A DNA stretch of 13,844 nt, from NCBI GenBank assembly GCA_044227605.1, contig JBGAWJ010000031.1, forward strand, positions 1 through 13,844, in the 5' to 3' direction. A program made the translations under genes and the position numbers. Each line of letters starts with the position of its first letter. Within the stretch, counting starts at the first letter, position 1. The DNA comes from JAEUKQ01 sp044227605. GTDB lineage: Bacteria; Pseudomonadota; Alphaproteobacteria; JAEUKQ01. The notes below the pieces were generated by a model. The model did not search any database. It saw only the letters and a program-made list of their open reading frames with translations, and was not told where the DNA came from. Below are positions 7,214-13,844 of this stretch, piece by piece.

Positions 7214-7321
7214 AAATGAACAACCCCTGTGCTTTCCTCCCCCATTTTGTTTGATTTTCCTTACATTATACCAATCCAATAAGCATGAAAGGGAAATTCG
7301 TTAATCCTTTGATTCTTTATC

Positions 7322-7351
7322 TTGCCAAACACCGCTTCCTGTCCTTATAAT
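7322..7351 (+). promoter_or_regulatory. Promoter of tRNA-Pro
   Basis: TTGCCA (7322-7327, five of six to -35) and a perfect TATAAT (7346-7351) are separated by 18 bases. The -10 ends 12 bases before the mature tRNA, leaving a very short leader. GC-rich GCGCG directly follows the -10, as expected of the discriminator of a stable-RNA promoter. Confidence 0.6.
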
Positions 7352-7363
7352 GCGCGTGGTCGG

Positions 7364-7440
7364 CGGAGTGTAGCTCAGCCTGGTAGAGCACTACGTTCGG
7401 GACGTAGGGGCCGCAGGTTCAAATCCTGTCACTCCGACCA
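7364..7440 (+). tRNA. tRNA-Pro (anticodon CGG)
   Basis: A full 77-base cloverleaf. The acceptor stem CGGAGTG pairs with CACTCCG, followed by discriminator A and an encoded CCA end (7438-7440). The D arm is GCTC/GAGC. The anticodon stem is CTACG/CGTAG around the loop TTCGGGA, which puts CGG at positions 34-36 (7398-7400) and G at 37, the base methylated by TrmD in proline tRNAs. The T arm is GCAGG/CCTGT (one G-U pair) with loop TTCAAAT. It reads CCG proline codons. No integrase or duplicated 3' end is nearby, so there is no sign that it has served as an integration site. Confidence 0.97.
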
Positions 7441-7525
7441 GTTATTAAGCCAGTTTCCCGATTTGTAACTTTTTATCATTGTTGCACTCTTGGCGCACAT
7501 CATGGTTCCTTAGGTTGACCCATGC

Positions 7526-8161
7526 TTATTCGGCAACCAGCAGCTTCCTACCCTGGCTTTGTTGCACGGCCGCTGAAATATCTTTAAACATCAACGTTAC
7601 CGCCTGTTGGAAGCCTTGGATAACGGTTGTCACATCGTTGTTGGCAATGGGGATTTGTTGTTTGAAAATACGGCTAAAAATCAGCTTGCGGCTTTCTAGA
7701 TCTATGTAATTGGCTTGAAGGGTAACCGTAACGGTCGGCTTTCCCTGCCAATCAGCCACCTGAAAATCCCTGACTTCCGTTTGCAAAACATAAGCTGCCC
7801 GTAATCCGCCATTTTCCCGGCTTAAAGGAACAACTAATTTACCCGTTTGGAAATGCTCAACCAATAATTGTTGCACCATTTGCGGGATGGCTTCTGACCA
7901 ACTAACGCCAGGCAAGGGCACAATCTCTTGGAACGGTTGGATGACAAGGATTTTATTGGTGTTGAACGGGGCATTCGCCGTCGGCCGGTCAACCACCATG
8001 ATCGGCAGGTTAGGAGATAAATTGCTTGATTGCGGTGCCAACACTGTTAAAAAATATTGTTTTTCTGGTTCCGGTTTTTTTAAAATAGAACAAGCCGTTA
8101 AGAAACTGTCTAAAATCAGCGCCATGATGAAAACACTCATATATTTTTTTATTTTCGTCAT
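7526..8161 (-). CDS. ABC-type transport auxiliary lipoprotein of the Mla operon
   Basis: A 211-residue lipoprotein. A charged start (MTKIKKY), a hydrophobic core and the lipobox LTAC place the lipidated cysteine at residue 24. The body resembles the ABC_trans_aux (PF03886) family: YFLTVLAPQ near residue 36, MVVDRPTANAPFNTNKILVI, SWSEAIPQMVQQLLVEHF, and a late ADWQGKPTVTVTLQANYIDLESRKLI segment. Members (for example PqiC) act with MCE-domain lipid transporters, probably at the outer membrane; the precise role here is inferred from that. It is the last gene of the mla operon, 20 bases after mlaD, with GGAG about 6 bases before its ATG. An in-frame ATG at residue 8 is a possible alternative start. 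No MlaC gene is present in the operon. Confidence 0.85.
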   Translation of the reverse strand: MTKIKKYMSVFIMALILDSFLTACSILKKPEPEKQYFLTVLAPQSSNLSPNLPIMVVDRPTANAPFNTNKILVIQPFQEIVPLPGVSWSEAIPQMVQQLLVEHFQTGKLVVPLSRENGGLRAAYVLQTEVRDFQVADWQGKPTVTVTLQANYIDLESRKLIFSRIFKQQIPIANNDVTTVIQGFQQAVTLMFKDISAAVQQSQGRKLLVAE

Positions 8162-8181
8162 TTTTATCTCCGATTACATGT

Positions 8182-9045
8182 TTAGCGTGGCCCCAAAATC
8201 AGTTGTGAGGGATCACGCTCTAATTTTTCCGCAAACCTTTTCATCAAAACCATAAAATCTTTTGCCTCGGTCACCAGCGAATTGATTTGCCGCAAGGTGG
8301 GCGAAAGAAAAGTCTGTACCGGTTCGGTTATATTGGTCAATAAATTATTTAAATTCGCACTGGTTTGTTCAAAGGATTGCAAGGTTCTTTGTAGGGATTG
8401 CATAGCATGGATTATATAATCGCCTTCAGTTGCTTCACGCAGACCATTCGATATTTCCTTTAAATTGGCAACTGATGTCTGCAAATCAGCGACCATATTG
8501 CTTAATAGCGCTGCATTTTCCTGGTTGATGATAGTTGGCACCACTTCACGGAATTGTTTGGAAATAACCCGTATGTCATCCACCACCAAACTGACATCGG
8601 TCAATACTTGCAACACTTCCTGCAATTTCCCGGGCTTTGGATTAATTGCGGGATATGGCTTGACGCTAGCCACCCGCAGCAATTTTTTATCGGCGGAACC
8701 CCCTTGCAACAGGACATAGGGAATGCCTGTTATTCCTTGGCTTTCAAGGGAGGCAGTGGCATCTTCATAAAGTCGGGTGGTGGCCAAAATTTTAATTGTC
8801 ACCCGCACTTTGTCAATTTGTTGGGGATCCAGTTGGACATCATCCACTCTTCCCACTTCAACCCCCCGGTAACGCACGACCCCACCCACTTGTAAGCCCG
8901 TCACATCTTCCGAAAACAGAATATCGTAATAGGCATTATCTTTATTGCCCTGCCCGCTGGCCAGCCATAAAAAACCTACCAGCAAGGCCAGGGTAAAACC
9001 GCTGACAAATAACCCTACCAGGATGTATCTTGCCCTTATTTCCAA
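8182..9045 (-). CDS. mlaD: MlaD-like MCE-domain protein
   Basis: A 287-residue membrane-anchored MCE protein that carries phospholipid across the periplasm as a hexameric ring. One N-terminal membrane segment (about 7-29) is followed by the MCE domain (about 39-118), with YDILFSEDVTGLQVGGVVRYRG and the pore-loop region GITGIPYVLLQGG. The C-terminal half (about 140-265) is helical and rich in heptad-like leucine/serine patterns, longer than E. coli MlaD (about 183) and typical of alphaproteobacterial forms. The start codon is TTG at 9045-9043: no in-frame ATG precedes the membrane segment, and GGGAAGG lies 5 bases upstream, overlapping the end of mlaF. Translation therefore seems coupled to mlaF. 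Confidence 0.9.
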   Translation of the reverse strand: MEIRARYILVGLFVSGFTLALLVGFLWLASGQGNKDNAYYDILFSEDVTGLQVGGVVRYRGVEVGRVDDVQLDPQQIDKVRVTIKILATTRLYEDATASLESQGITGIPYVLLQGGSADKKLLRVASVKPYPAINPKPGKLQEVLQVLTDVSLVVDDIRVISKQFREVVPTIINQENAALLSNMVADLQTSVANLKEISNGLREATEGDYIIHAMQSLQRTLQSFEQTSANLNNLLTNITEPVQTFLSPTLRQINSLVTEAKDFMVLMKRFAEKLERDPSQLILGPR

Positions 9046-9047
9046 AA

Positions 9048-9821
9048 TTACCTTCCCTCTCGCAAAATTCTTGCCCTCTCGCCATGAAAATAACTTTTAA
9101 TCCAGGGATGGGGATCATTCAGCATTTCGTTTAATGTACCGGTTTTTATTTTTTGATCAACCACCACCCCAATACGATCACAAACCGTCTGCAGCGTGTC
9201 TAAATCATGGGTGATCATAAAAACCGTCAGTCCTAAGCTTTTTTGCAGATCAACAATCAATCGGTCAAACAAGGAGGCACTGATTGGGTCCAAACCTGCC
9301 GTCGGTTCATCAAGAAACAGGATGGGCGGATCCAAAGCTAATGCTCTGGCTAAAGCCGCCCGCTTCCGCATCCCCCCTGAAATTTCCGAAGGGAATTTCA
9401 ACAGATCCTCTGGGTTTAATCCTACCATCAATAACTTCAATTTAGCAATGTCCTGGATCATGGATTTGGGCAGATTTGAATGTTCCCGTAGGGGGGTTTC
9501 CACATTTTCCAATAAATTTAAGGAACTAAATAACGCGCCGTTTTGGAACATAACCCCCCAAGGCAAACGATCGCGGCTTTTAAGCAATGCAGAAAGTGGC
9601 TGACCTAAAATCTTGATGCTGCCGGACTTTGCCGGTTGCAACCCAATTAACGTACGCAACAATACCGATTTACCCGACCCAGATCCCCCAACGATCCCTA
9701 TAATTTCCCCAAGATATACCTGTAAATTCAGATGGTTATGGATCAAACGGCCCCCAAAACCCGTGCAAAGCCCTTCGACATCAATGACAACCATGTTATT
9801 ATTTTTTAACAAAGCACCCAA
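9048..9821 (-). CDS. mlaF: MlaF-like ABC ATPase of phospholipid transporter
   Basis: A 257-residue ATPase with all motifs intact: Walker A GGSGSGKS (45-52), Q-loop Gln93, signature ISGGM (147-151), Walker B LFLDEP with Glu172, and switch His205 in ITHD. It energises MlaE at the inner membrane face. The ISGGMRKR signature and the KFPSEISGG lead-in are the usual form of the MlaF/Mkl family. The start is probably the TTG at 9821-9819, since AAGGA sits 7 bases upstream; an ATG at 9794-9792 would give 248 residues but has no ribosome site. It lies 15 bases after mlaE. Its intact motifs contrast with the two degenerate Liv ATPases elsewhere in the window. Confidence 0.92.
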   Translation of the reverse strand: MGALLKNNNMVVIDVEGLCTGFGGRLIHNHLNLQVYLGEIIGIVGGSGSGKSVLLRTLIGLQPAKSGSIKILGQPLSALLKSRDRLPWGVMFQNGALFSSLNLLENVETPLREHSNLPKSMIQDIAKLKLLMVGLNPEDLLKFPSEISGGMRKRAALARALALDPPILFLDEPTAGLDPISASLFDRLIVDLQKSLGLTVFMITHDLDTLQTVCDRIGVVVDQKIKTGTLNEMLNDPHPWIKSYFHGERARILREGR

Positions 9822-9836
9822 CCGATCATCCTTGTT

Positions 9837-11003
9837 CTAAATCTTCAAAATGGAGAAAATAATGGAAAAAACTGCATCTAACATAATCACATAAAAAATA
9901 CTTTCGACAACCGCACGGGTGGTACTGCTGCCAACTTCTTCTGTACTGCCCTTAACCAACATGCCATGAAAGCAGCTGGTCAGGGCAATAAAAAACGCAA
10001 AAACCGGTGCTTTGATGATCCCCAACCAAAAACCCGTGGGCGAAATAGCATCCCTGACTAGGTGGATATAATGGGCGGGTTCGATCCCCAAAAGCACCCA
10101 TAGCATTACCCCCCCACCCATAATTCCCATAAAATTAGCAAAAAAAGCCAGAAGCGGCAGCACGATCACCAGTGCCAGCAAGCGGGGTAAGACCAGCACA
10201 TCAATTGGGTTTAACCCTAAGGTCCTTATGGCATCAATCTCTTCATTGATTTTCATTGCCCCAATTTCGGCCGTGAACGAACTTCCCGAACGCCCTGCAA
10301 CTAAAATTGCCGTAATCAGCACACCCATTTCCCGGGTCATAGATAGGGCGACTAAATTAACGGTAAAGATGGCCGCTCCCCATTGGCTTAGTTGGTCAAC
10401 GCCTTGAAAAGACAGGACGATACCGATAAGAAACGATAATAAGCCGACAATCGGCAAAGCCTGGAAACCGGCACGGTCGAGATGGCTGGCTAAAGCAGTC
10501 CACCGCAGTCGGGACGGGTGGAGGATCATCACGCCCATCCGAATGAGGACATAGCCGAAAAATGATACCAAGCTAAGGCTTTGTTTTCCTAGCCTGAATA
10601 TTTGATAACCGGCCTGGTTGGCTAAAATCATAAAAGGCGGCAGCCTGTGTTTCCGGGCAATTACGGGTTTTAAAGAAAGGGGTTGAATTTTATCCAATTG
10701 CGCAAACAAATTTTTCTTTGTTTCTGCAAGCCCAGTCAGGACAACAGCTTGCCCTTTTTTTTCAAGATTCCTTTGAAAGTCTTGGATCAGTAAGACCCCG
10801 GCGGTATCAATCTGTTCTATCCCCGCGCAGTCAATAGCAAGGACGTCTTCCAAATTTAAAACTTCCGCCATTTTTGCGTCAATTTGGCGGCGGATACCTT
10901 GGGAAAGACCCGCTATTGTCCAAGGGCCTGAAAGTTTGGCGGTATGGCTATGCCCGTCAATTTCAAAAATGGCCGAACGGGAGAAAGTTGGTTGGCCTGT
11001 CAT
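9837..11003 (-). CDS. mlaE: MlaE-type permease with N-terminal STAS (MlaB-like) domain
   Basis: A 388-residue fusion. Residues 1 to about 115 are a STAS domain with strand/helix pattern and IDCAGIEQIDTAGVLLIQDF; the DTAG motif (Thr67) matches the DTAG of E. coli MlaB as I recall it. From about residue 145 the MlaE permease follows: GFQALPIVGLLSFLIGIVLSFQG, SMTREMGVLITAILVAGRSGSSF, AEIGAMKINEEIDAIRTLG and a late G-S-T-E-E-V-G-S-S-T-T-R-A-V segment, all family hallmarks. About five or six membrane segments. The permease forms the lipid path and the STAS domain is expected to bind and stabilise MlaF. The ATG at 11003 is chosen; a TTG directly before it (11006) is in frame. First gene of the minus-strand operon, divergent from apt across 123 bases that must hold both promoters. 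Confidence 0.92.
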   Translation of the reverse strand: MTGQPTFSRSAIFEIDGHSHTAKLSGPWTIAGLSQGIRRQIDAKMAEVLNLEDVLAIDCAGIEQIDTAGVLLIQDFQRNLEKKGQAVVLTGLAETKKNLFAQLDKIQPLSLKPVIARKHRLPPFMILANQAGYQIFRLGKQSLSLVSFFGYVLIRMGVMILHPSRLRWTALASHLDRAGFQALPIVGLLSFLIGIVLSFQGVDQLSQWGAAIFTVNLVALSMTREMGVLITAILVAGRSGSSFTAEIGAMKINEEIDAIRTLGLNPIDVLVLPRLLALVIVLPLLAFFANFMGIMGGGVMLWVLLGIEPAHYIHLVRDAISPTGFWLGIIKAPVFAFFIALTSCFHGMLVKGSTEEVGSSTTRAVVESIFYVIMLDAVFSIIFSILKI

Positions 11004-11126
11004 CAAAGAATCATCTTTCTATCCGCAGCATCATCGCCCGTTTGAATAAATATGGTGGTGGACATCTTACCGCAAACATGATGTATTAAACAACTGCTAA
11101 TTCATTTTTTACCAGCGGTTGTGTGA

Positions 11127-11639
11127 ATGGATTTAACCCAATATATTGGTCGTGTCCCGGATTTCCCTAAACCGGGAATTTTGTTTTACGATATATCCCC
11201 CTTGCTTGCATCCCCCATAGCCTGGCAATACGCCGTCGACCAATTAACCAAACAACTTAAACCCTATCGGGCCGATTTATTAATTGGCATTGAGTCACGC
11301 GGCTTTTTACTCGCTGCACCCTTAGCGATCACCTTGAAACTTGGCTTTGCCATGGTCCGGAAAAAGGGCAAATTGCCCGGGAAAACAGTTCGTCATGAAT
11401 ATGCTTTAGAATATGGCACCGATACCTTGGAAATCCAGCAAAATGCCTTAAAATCAGGTAAAAAAGCAATTATCGTGGATGATCTATTGGCTACAGGCGG
11501 CACCATAGAGGCAACCACCAAGTTATTGCAGCAGGTAGGGATGGCAGTGTCGGCCACCGCTTGTATTATTGAGTTGGGTTTTTTAAAAGGCCGGTCAAAA
11601 ATTGTGACCCCCTTTCACTCCTTAATCAACTTTCCTTAA
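11127..11639 (+). CDS. apt: Adenine phosphoribosyltransferase
   Basis: A 170-residue purine salvage enzyme that makes AMP from adenine and PRPP. It opens with the Apt hallmark MDLTQYI..VPDFPKPGILFYDISPLL. It then carries IGIESRGFLLAAPLA (53-67), the loop VRKKGKLPGKTVRHEYALEYGTD (77-99) and the PRPP motif AIIVDDLLATGGT (114-126). The length is standard for Apt. An in-frame TGA lies directly before the ATG, so the start is fixed or later; no good ribosome site is visible, which may mean modest translation. It is divergent from mlaE and convergent with the UDP-sugar dehydrogenase gene, so it is probably transcribed alone. Confidence 0.95.
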   Translation: MDLTQYIGRVPDFPKPGILFYDISPLLASPIAWQYAVDQLTKQLKPYRADLLIGIESRGFLLAAPLAITLKLGFAMVRKKGKLPGKTVRHEYALEYGTDTLEIQQNALKSGKKAIIVDDLLATGGTIEATTKLLQQVGMAVSATACIIELGFLKGRSKIVTPFHSLINFP

Positions 11640-11777
11640 TAATCGTTTCCCTTTTTGTCTATTGCCCTGCTCTGTGCGTCACCCGGCCTATTAACAGAAT
11701 TGCCCGTGCGCTAAGTTTTCACGGCACAAACCAGCCACCGACATCTCTTTTTAAACTTAAAGCAGGCCAGAGGGGTT

Positions 11778-13070
11778 CTATAATCGCCATAGATCGATGC
11801 TGATGGGGCGTTTGGATCGGTCAAGCACCGCTTTGACATCTGCAGCTAGTCCCTTACCATTTTCCAACAATTGTTGGATCAGCTGCCAGCCCTGTTGTTT
11901 ATAGGATTGATGGGCAACCGCCAGAATAACTGCTTGCGCCGGTTTTAAGTGGTTAAGCGGCGTTAAGGAAAACTGATATTCATGCATCACCGCTTGCGGA
12001 TCCGCATGTGGATCCGCAATCTGCACCTCAACTCCAAAGGATTGTAACTCTTGAATGATATCAACCACCTTGCTGTTGCGGATATCGGGCACATTTTCTT
12101 TGAAAGTCAGCCCCAAAATCGTGACCACCGGCTTGCTTTTCCAAGCATTTTTGGTGAGGTATTTGATAACTTCGGTTGCGACAAAACGCGCCATGCTATT
12201 ATTGACACGCCTGCCTGCCAAAATAACCTCCGGGATATATCCCAGCTGTTCGGCCTTATGGGTCAAATAATAAGGGTCAACGCTAATACAATGACCACCG
12301 ACCAAGCCCGGTGTGAATTTCAAAAAGTTCCATTTGGTACCAGCAGCTGTTAACACATCTTGGGTATCAATCCCCACCCGGTGGCAAATCAACGCCAATT
12401 CATTCATCAAAGCGATGTTGATATCGCGCTGGGTGTTTTCCAAAACCTTGGCAGTTTCAGCAATACGGATATTGGCAGCCTGATAAATACCCGCCTTGAC
12501 CACCTGACCATACACATATGCCACAATTTCAAGCGTTTTGGGGTCACTGGCGGATACAATTTTCTGTATGCTCTCTAAGCGATGCTCTTTATCGCCAGGA
12601 TTGATGCGTTCCGGCGAATAAGCTAGGCCGAAATCTTTACCCACCTTCAACCCTGACAGTTTTTCAAGTACCGGCTGGCATTCTTCTTCTGTTAAACCAG
12701 GGTAAACGGTTGATTCATAGACAACAATATCACCTTTTTTCAGCTGCTGGGCTAGCGTGCGGGTGGCCGATAAAACGGCACCCAAATCCGGGCGATAGGT
12801 GTCATTAATAGGGGTGGGAACAGTGATAATATGAAAATCGGCCAGTTTCAAATCCTTGGGATCGGCGGTCAAATGTAATTTTGCCTGCATAAGCTTTTGG
12901 CTTTCTACCTCCCCGGAGTGATCTTGTCCTTGGCTGATTTGTTCAATCCTTTTTTTGTCTATATCAAAAGCCACCACCCGATACCCCTGACACCCAAAGG
13001 CGGTTGCTAAGGGCAACCCTACATACCCTAAGCCTGTCACTGATACATGACGTTGAAATTGCTTCTGCAC
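11778..13070 (-). CDS. Nucleotide sugar 6-dehydrogenase (WbpA/TviB-like)
   Basis: A 430-residue enzyme of the UDP-glucose/UDP-N-acetylhexosamine dehydrogenase family, which oxidises the sugar C6 to a carboxylate with two NAD+. The NAD-binding motif is VTGLGYVGLPLA (11-22), with TVPTP (83-87), ESTVYPGLTEEE (119-130), AYSPERINPGDKEHRL (150-165), the catalytic GGHCISVDPYYL with Cys261, and the C-terminal ILGLTFKENVPDIRNSK. The ERINPGD and DPYYL forms favour the WbpA/TviB branch acting on UDP-N-acetyl sugars over UDP-glucose dehydrogenase, but the substrate is not proven. The start is GTG (13070-13068), with GAGG about 6 bases upstream. The gene stands alone: no epimerase, glycosyltransferase or export gene is beside it. 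Acidic sugars of this kind feed O-antigen or capsule. Confidence 0.9.
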   Translation of the reverse strand: MQKQFQRHVSVTGLGYVGLPLATAFGCQGYRVVAFDIDKKRIEQISQGQDHSGEVESQKLMQAKLHLTADPKDLKLADFHIITVPTPINDTYRPDLGAVLSATRTLAQQLKKGDIVVYESTVYPGLTEEECQPVLEKLSGLKVGKDFGLAYSPERINPGDKEHRLESIQKIVSASDPKTLEIVAYVYGQVVKAGIYQAANIRIAETAKVLENTQRDINIALMNELALICHRVGIDTQDVLTAAGTKWNFLKFTPGLVGGHCISVDPYYLTHKAEQLGYIPEVILAGRRVNNSMARFVATEVIKYLTKNAWKSKPVVTILGLTFKENVPDIRNSKVVDIIQELQSFGVEVQIADPHADPQAVMHEYQFSLTPLNHLKPAQAVILAVAHQSYKQQGWQLIQQLLENGKGLAADVKAVLDRSKRPISIDLWRL

Positions 13071-13125
13071 CGAACACCTCTTCAGAAAATGACCAACTAA
13101 ATATTTAACTTAAAAAAAACTTTAA

Positions 13126-13218
13126 TCAGGATGCCCCCCGCATGGGAGTAGGAGCCTCTGCCACCAACATAATGGACACCAGCAAAGCGATGAACAGTTT
13201 CATCAAACCGTTATGCAA
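13126..13218 (-). CDS. Possible small membrane peptide, 25-30 residues
   Basis: A short frame upstream of the UDP-sugar dehydrogenase gene and on the same strand. From an ATG at 13203 it encodes 25 residues that open with MKLFIALLVSIM and end with PTPMRGAS, reading like a signal peptide or single membrane helix. An in-frame TTG at 13218 adds five residues and has a GAGGGGGG ribosome-like run just before it, which would explain translation better than the ATG, whose upstream spacing is too long. I do not recognise a family. It may be a leader peptide, an entericidin-like toxin without cysteine, or chance: a frame this short in 430 bases is weak evidence. Confidence 0.3.
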   Translation of the reverse strand: MHNGLMKLFIALLVSIMLVAEAPTPMRGAS

Positions 13219-13501
13219 TATCTTCCCCCCTCAAGCAGTCTGATAAGGTTTTAAACATGTAACAAGAAACAATAACATTGGAAAGTAAAATGTTATGCGC
13301 CAACAATGTATGTAGGGGGTAGGTAGCAGCTGAATATAAAACCCATTCCCTTAAGAATTGCGGGTGATAAGACTTTCGCTCGTCTATAGCACCCTGTTTT
13401 TAGTAGGGCTTATCAAAGAACGCTTGATCTATCGAGTAATTTTGGCAAGGATATACCAAACTTATGATGACATTATTAGCTGTTTTATAGGACATGGGCA
13501 A
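13219..13501. other. AT-rich non-coding stretch before lptD
   Basis: About 280 bases with no convincing gene on either strand. It holds a perfect 8-base inverted repeat (ATAACATT at 13272-13279, AATGTTAT at 13289-13296) and a G-rich GTAGGGGGTAGG run near 13311-13323. No consensus sigma-70 promoter could be picked out, although lptD and perhaps the minus-strand peptide must be transcribed from somewhere in it. Confidence 0.5.
13272..13296. repeat. Perfect inverted repeat, possible operator or hairpin
   Basis: ATAACATT and AATGTTAT are exact reverse complements separated by 9 bases (GGAAAGTAA). There is no following T run, so it does not look like a terminator. A 25-base dyad is a usual size for a dimeric regulator site. 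It lies about 205 bases before the lptD start and about 200 bases before the dehydrogenase start on the other strand. Confidence 0.4.
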
Positions 13502-13844
13502 ATGGCTATCCGGTTGCGGGTTATCTGTATCATTTTATTTGCGTTGGGAAATGCCATTTTCTCGAATGTCCTGAGATCCCAAGAAATATTGATGAAGGCT
13601 GATCAATTGGAATTTAACCAACATGACCAAGTGTTAACAGCCGAAGGCCATGTAGAAATTTGGTATCAAGGACGCATCTTGCAAGCAGGAAAGGTTATTT
13701 ATTACCAAAAAACCAACCAAGTAATTGCCAGTGGCCAAGTTCGTATTACGGAAGCCAGTGGTAATTATATATATGCTGAATATATCGATGTTAGCGGTGA
13801 TCTAAAAAAAGGGGTTATTGAAAATTTCCTAGTAGCTTTACAAG
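13502..13844 (+). CDS. lptD: LPS-assembly protein LptD, N-terminal part (runs off the window)
   Basis: The first 114 codons are visible. A signal peptide (MAIRLRVICIILFALGNAIF) leads to an OstA/LptA-like beta domain with repeated strands: KADQLEFNQHDQVLTAEGHV, then YYQKTNQVIASGQVRI, then YAEYIDVSGDLKKGVIENF. The V/LxAxGxV pattern and the late D-x-x-G-x-I-E-N-F phrase resemble alphaproteobacterial LptD more than LptA, which is why I prefer LptD. The full protein would be an outer-membrane barrel that inserts LPS with LptE. The ATG at 13502 has AGGA at 13489-13492 with a 9-base spacer. The frame is open upstream to a GTG at 13364, but the signal peptide supports 13502. Confidence 0.8.
   Translation, partial: MAIRLRVICIILFALGNAIFSNVLRSQEILMKADQLEFNQHDQVLTAEGHVEIWYQGRILQAGKVIYYQKTNQVIASGQVRITEASGNYIYAEYIDVSGDLKKGVIENFLVALQ

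Noticed and set aside
7364..7440. tRNA-Pro as an integration site
   Set aside because: No integrase, no partial repeat of the tRNA 3' end and no change of base composition follow it; the next gene is an ordinary mla operon member.
11700..11727. CCGTG...CACGG hairpin between apt and the dehydrogenase gene as a terminator
   Set aside because: Only five pairs around an 11-base loop and no T run on either strand.
12000..12018. Repeated GGATCCGCA in the dehydrogenase gene
   Set aside because: It encodes ADPHADP, close to the usual D-P-x-x-D-P text of the family at this place. A local duplication of four codons at most.
12051..12578. Plus-strand open frames inside the dehydrogenase gene
   Set aside because: They are antisense shadows of a strongly conserved coding region with no family features. 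The same holds for the frames opposite mlaF, mlaD, pyrE and livM-livG.
13364..13501. GTG-initiated extension of LptD, or a separate small membrane gene
   Set aside because: The frame is open and somewhat hydrophobic, but it would bury the clear signal peptide at 13502 and has no recognisable family or ribosome site.

Overview
This window most likely comes from an alphaproteobacterium of moderate GC content (mid-40s percent by eye). Three things point there. One is the block of a short S49 peptidase, a TrmN6-type methyltransferase and a divergent long-chain polyprenyl diphosphate synthase. The second is an MlaE permease with a built-in STAS domain. The third is the style of the PyrE and LptD proteins. 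A finer placement cannot be made from sequence reading alone. Gene density is high and there is no sign of an insertion sequence, phage or CRISPR array.

Layout. (1) 1-3522, plus strand: the 3' part of a branched-chain amino acid-type ABC operon. It holds the end of the periplasmic binding protein, a LivH-like permease, a LivM-LivG permease/ATPase fusion and a LivF-like ATPase, joined by TAATG and ATGA overlaps. (2) 3608-4294, plus: pyrE. (3) 4356-6070, minus: an S49 (SohB/SppA-like) peptidase and a TrmN6-like methyltransferase. (4) 6185-7213, plus: a polyprenyl diphosphate synthase for the quinone side chain. (5) 7364-7440, plus: tRNA-Pro(CGG) with a good promoter. (6) 7526-11003, minus: a four-gene Mla-type phospholipid transport operon (STAS-MlaE, MlaF, MlaD, auxiliary lipoprotein). 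(7) 11127-11639, plus: apt. (8) 11778-13070, minus: a UDP-sugar 6-dehydrogenase. (9) 13071-13501: a gene-poor stretch with a possible 25-30 residue membrane peptide and an AT-rich inverted repeat. (10) 13502 to the end, plus: the start of lptD.

Much of the window concerns the cell envelope: Mla lipid transport, LPS assembly by LptD, sugar-acid synthesis and the quinone side chain. The most unusual feature is in the first operon. The LivG domain keeps a perfect Walker A, Walker B and switch histidine but has a ruined signature motif (LNSSQ). The LivF protein keeps a perfect signature (LSGGQ) but has lost the Walker A lysine and swapped its Walker B acids. In an ABC dimer each ATP site combines the Walker A of one subunit with the signature of the other. 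This pair should therefore form one intact and one dead ATP site, the arrangement known from TAP, CFTR and TM287/288 but not one I know as typical of Liv-type importers.
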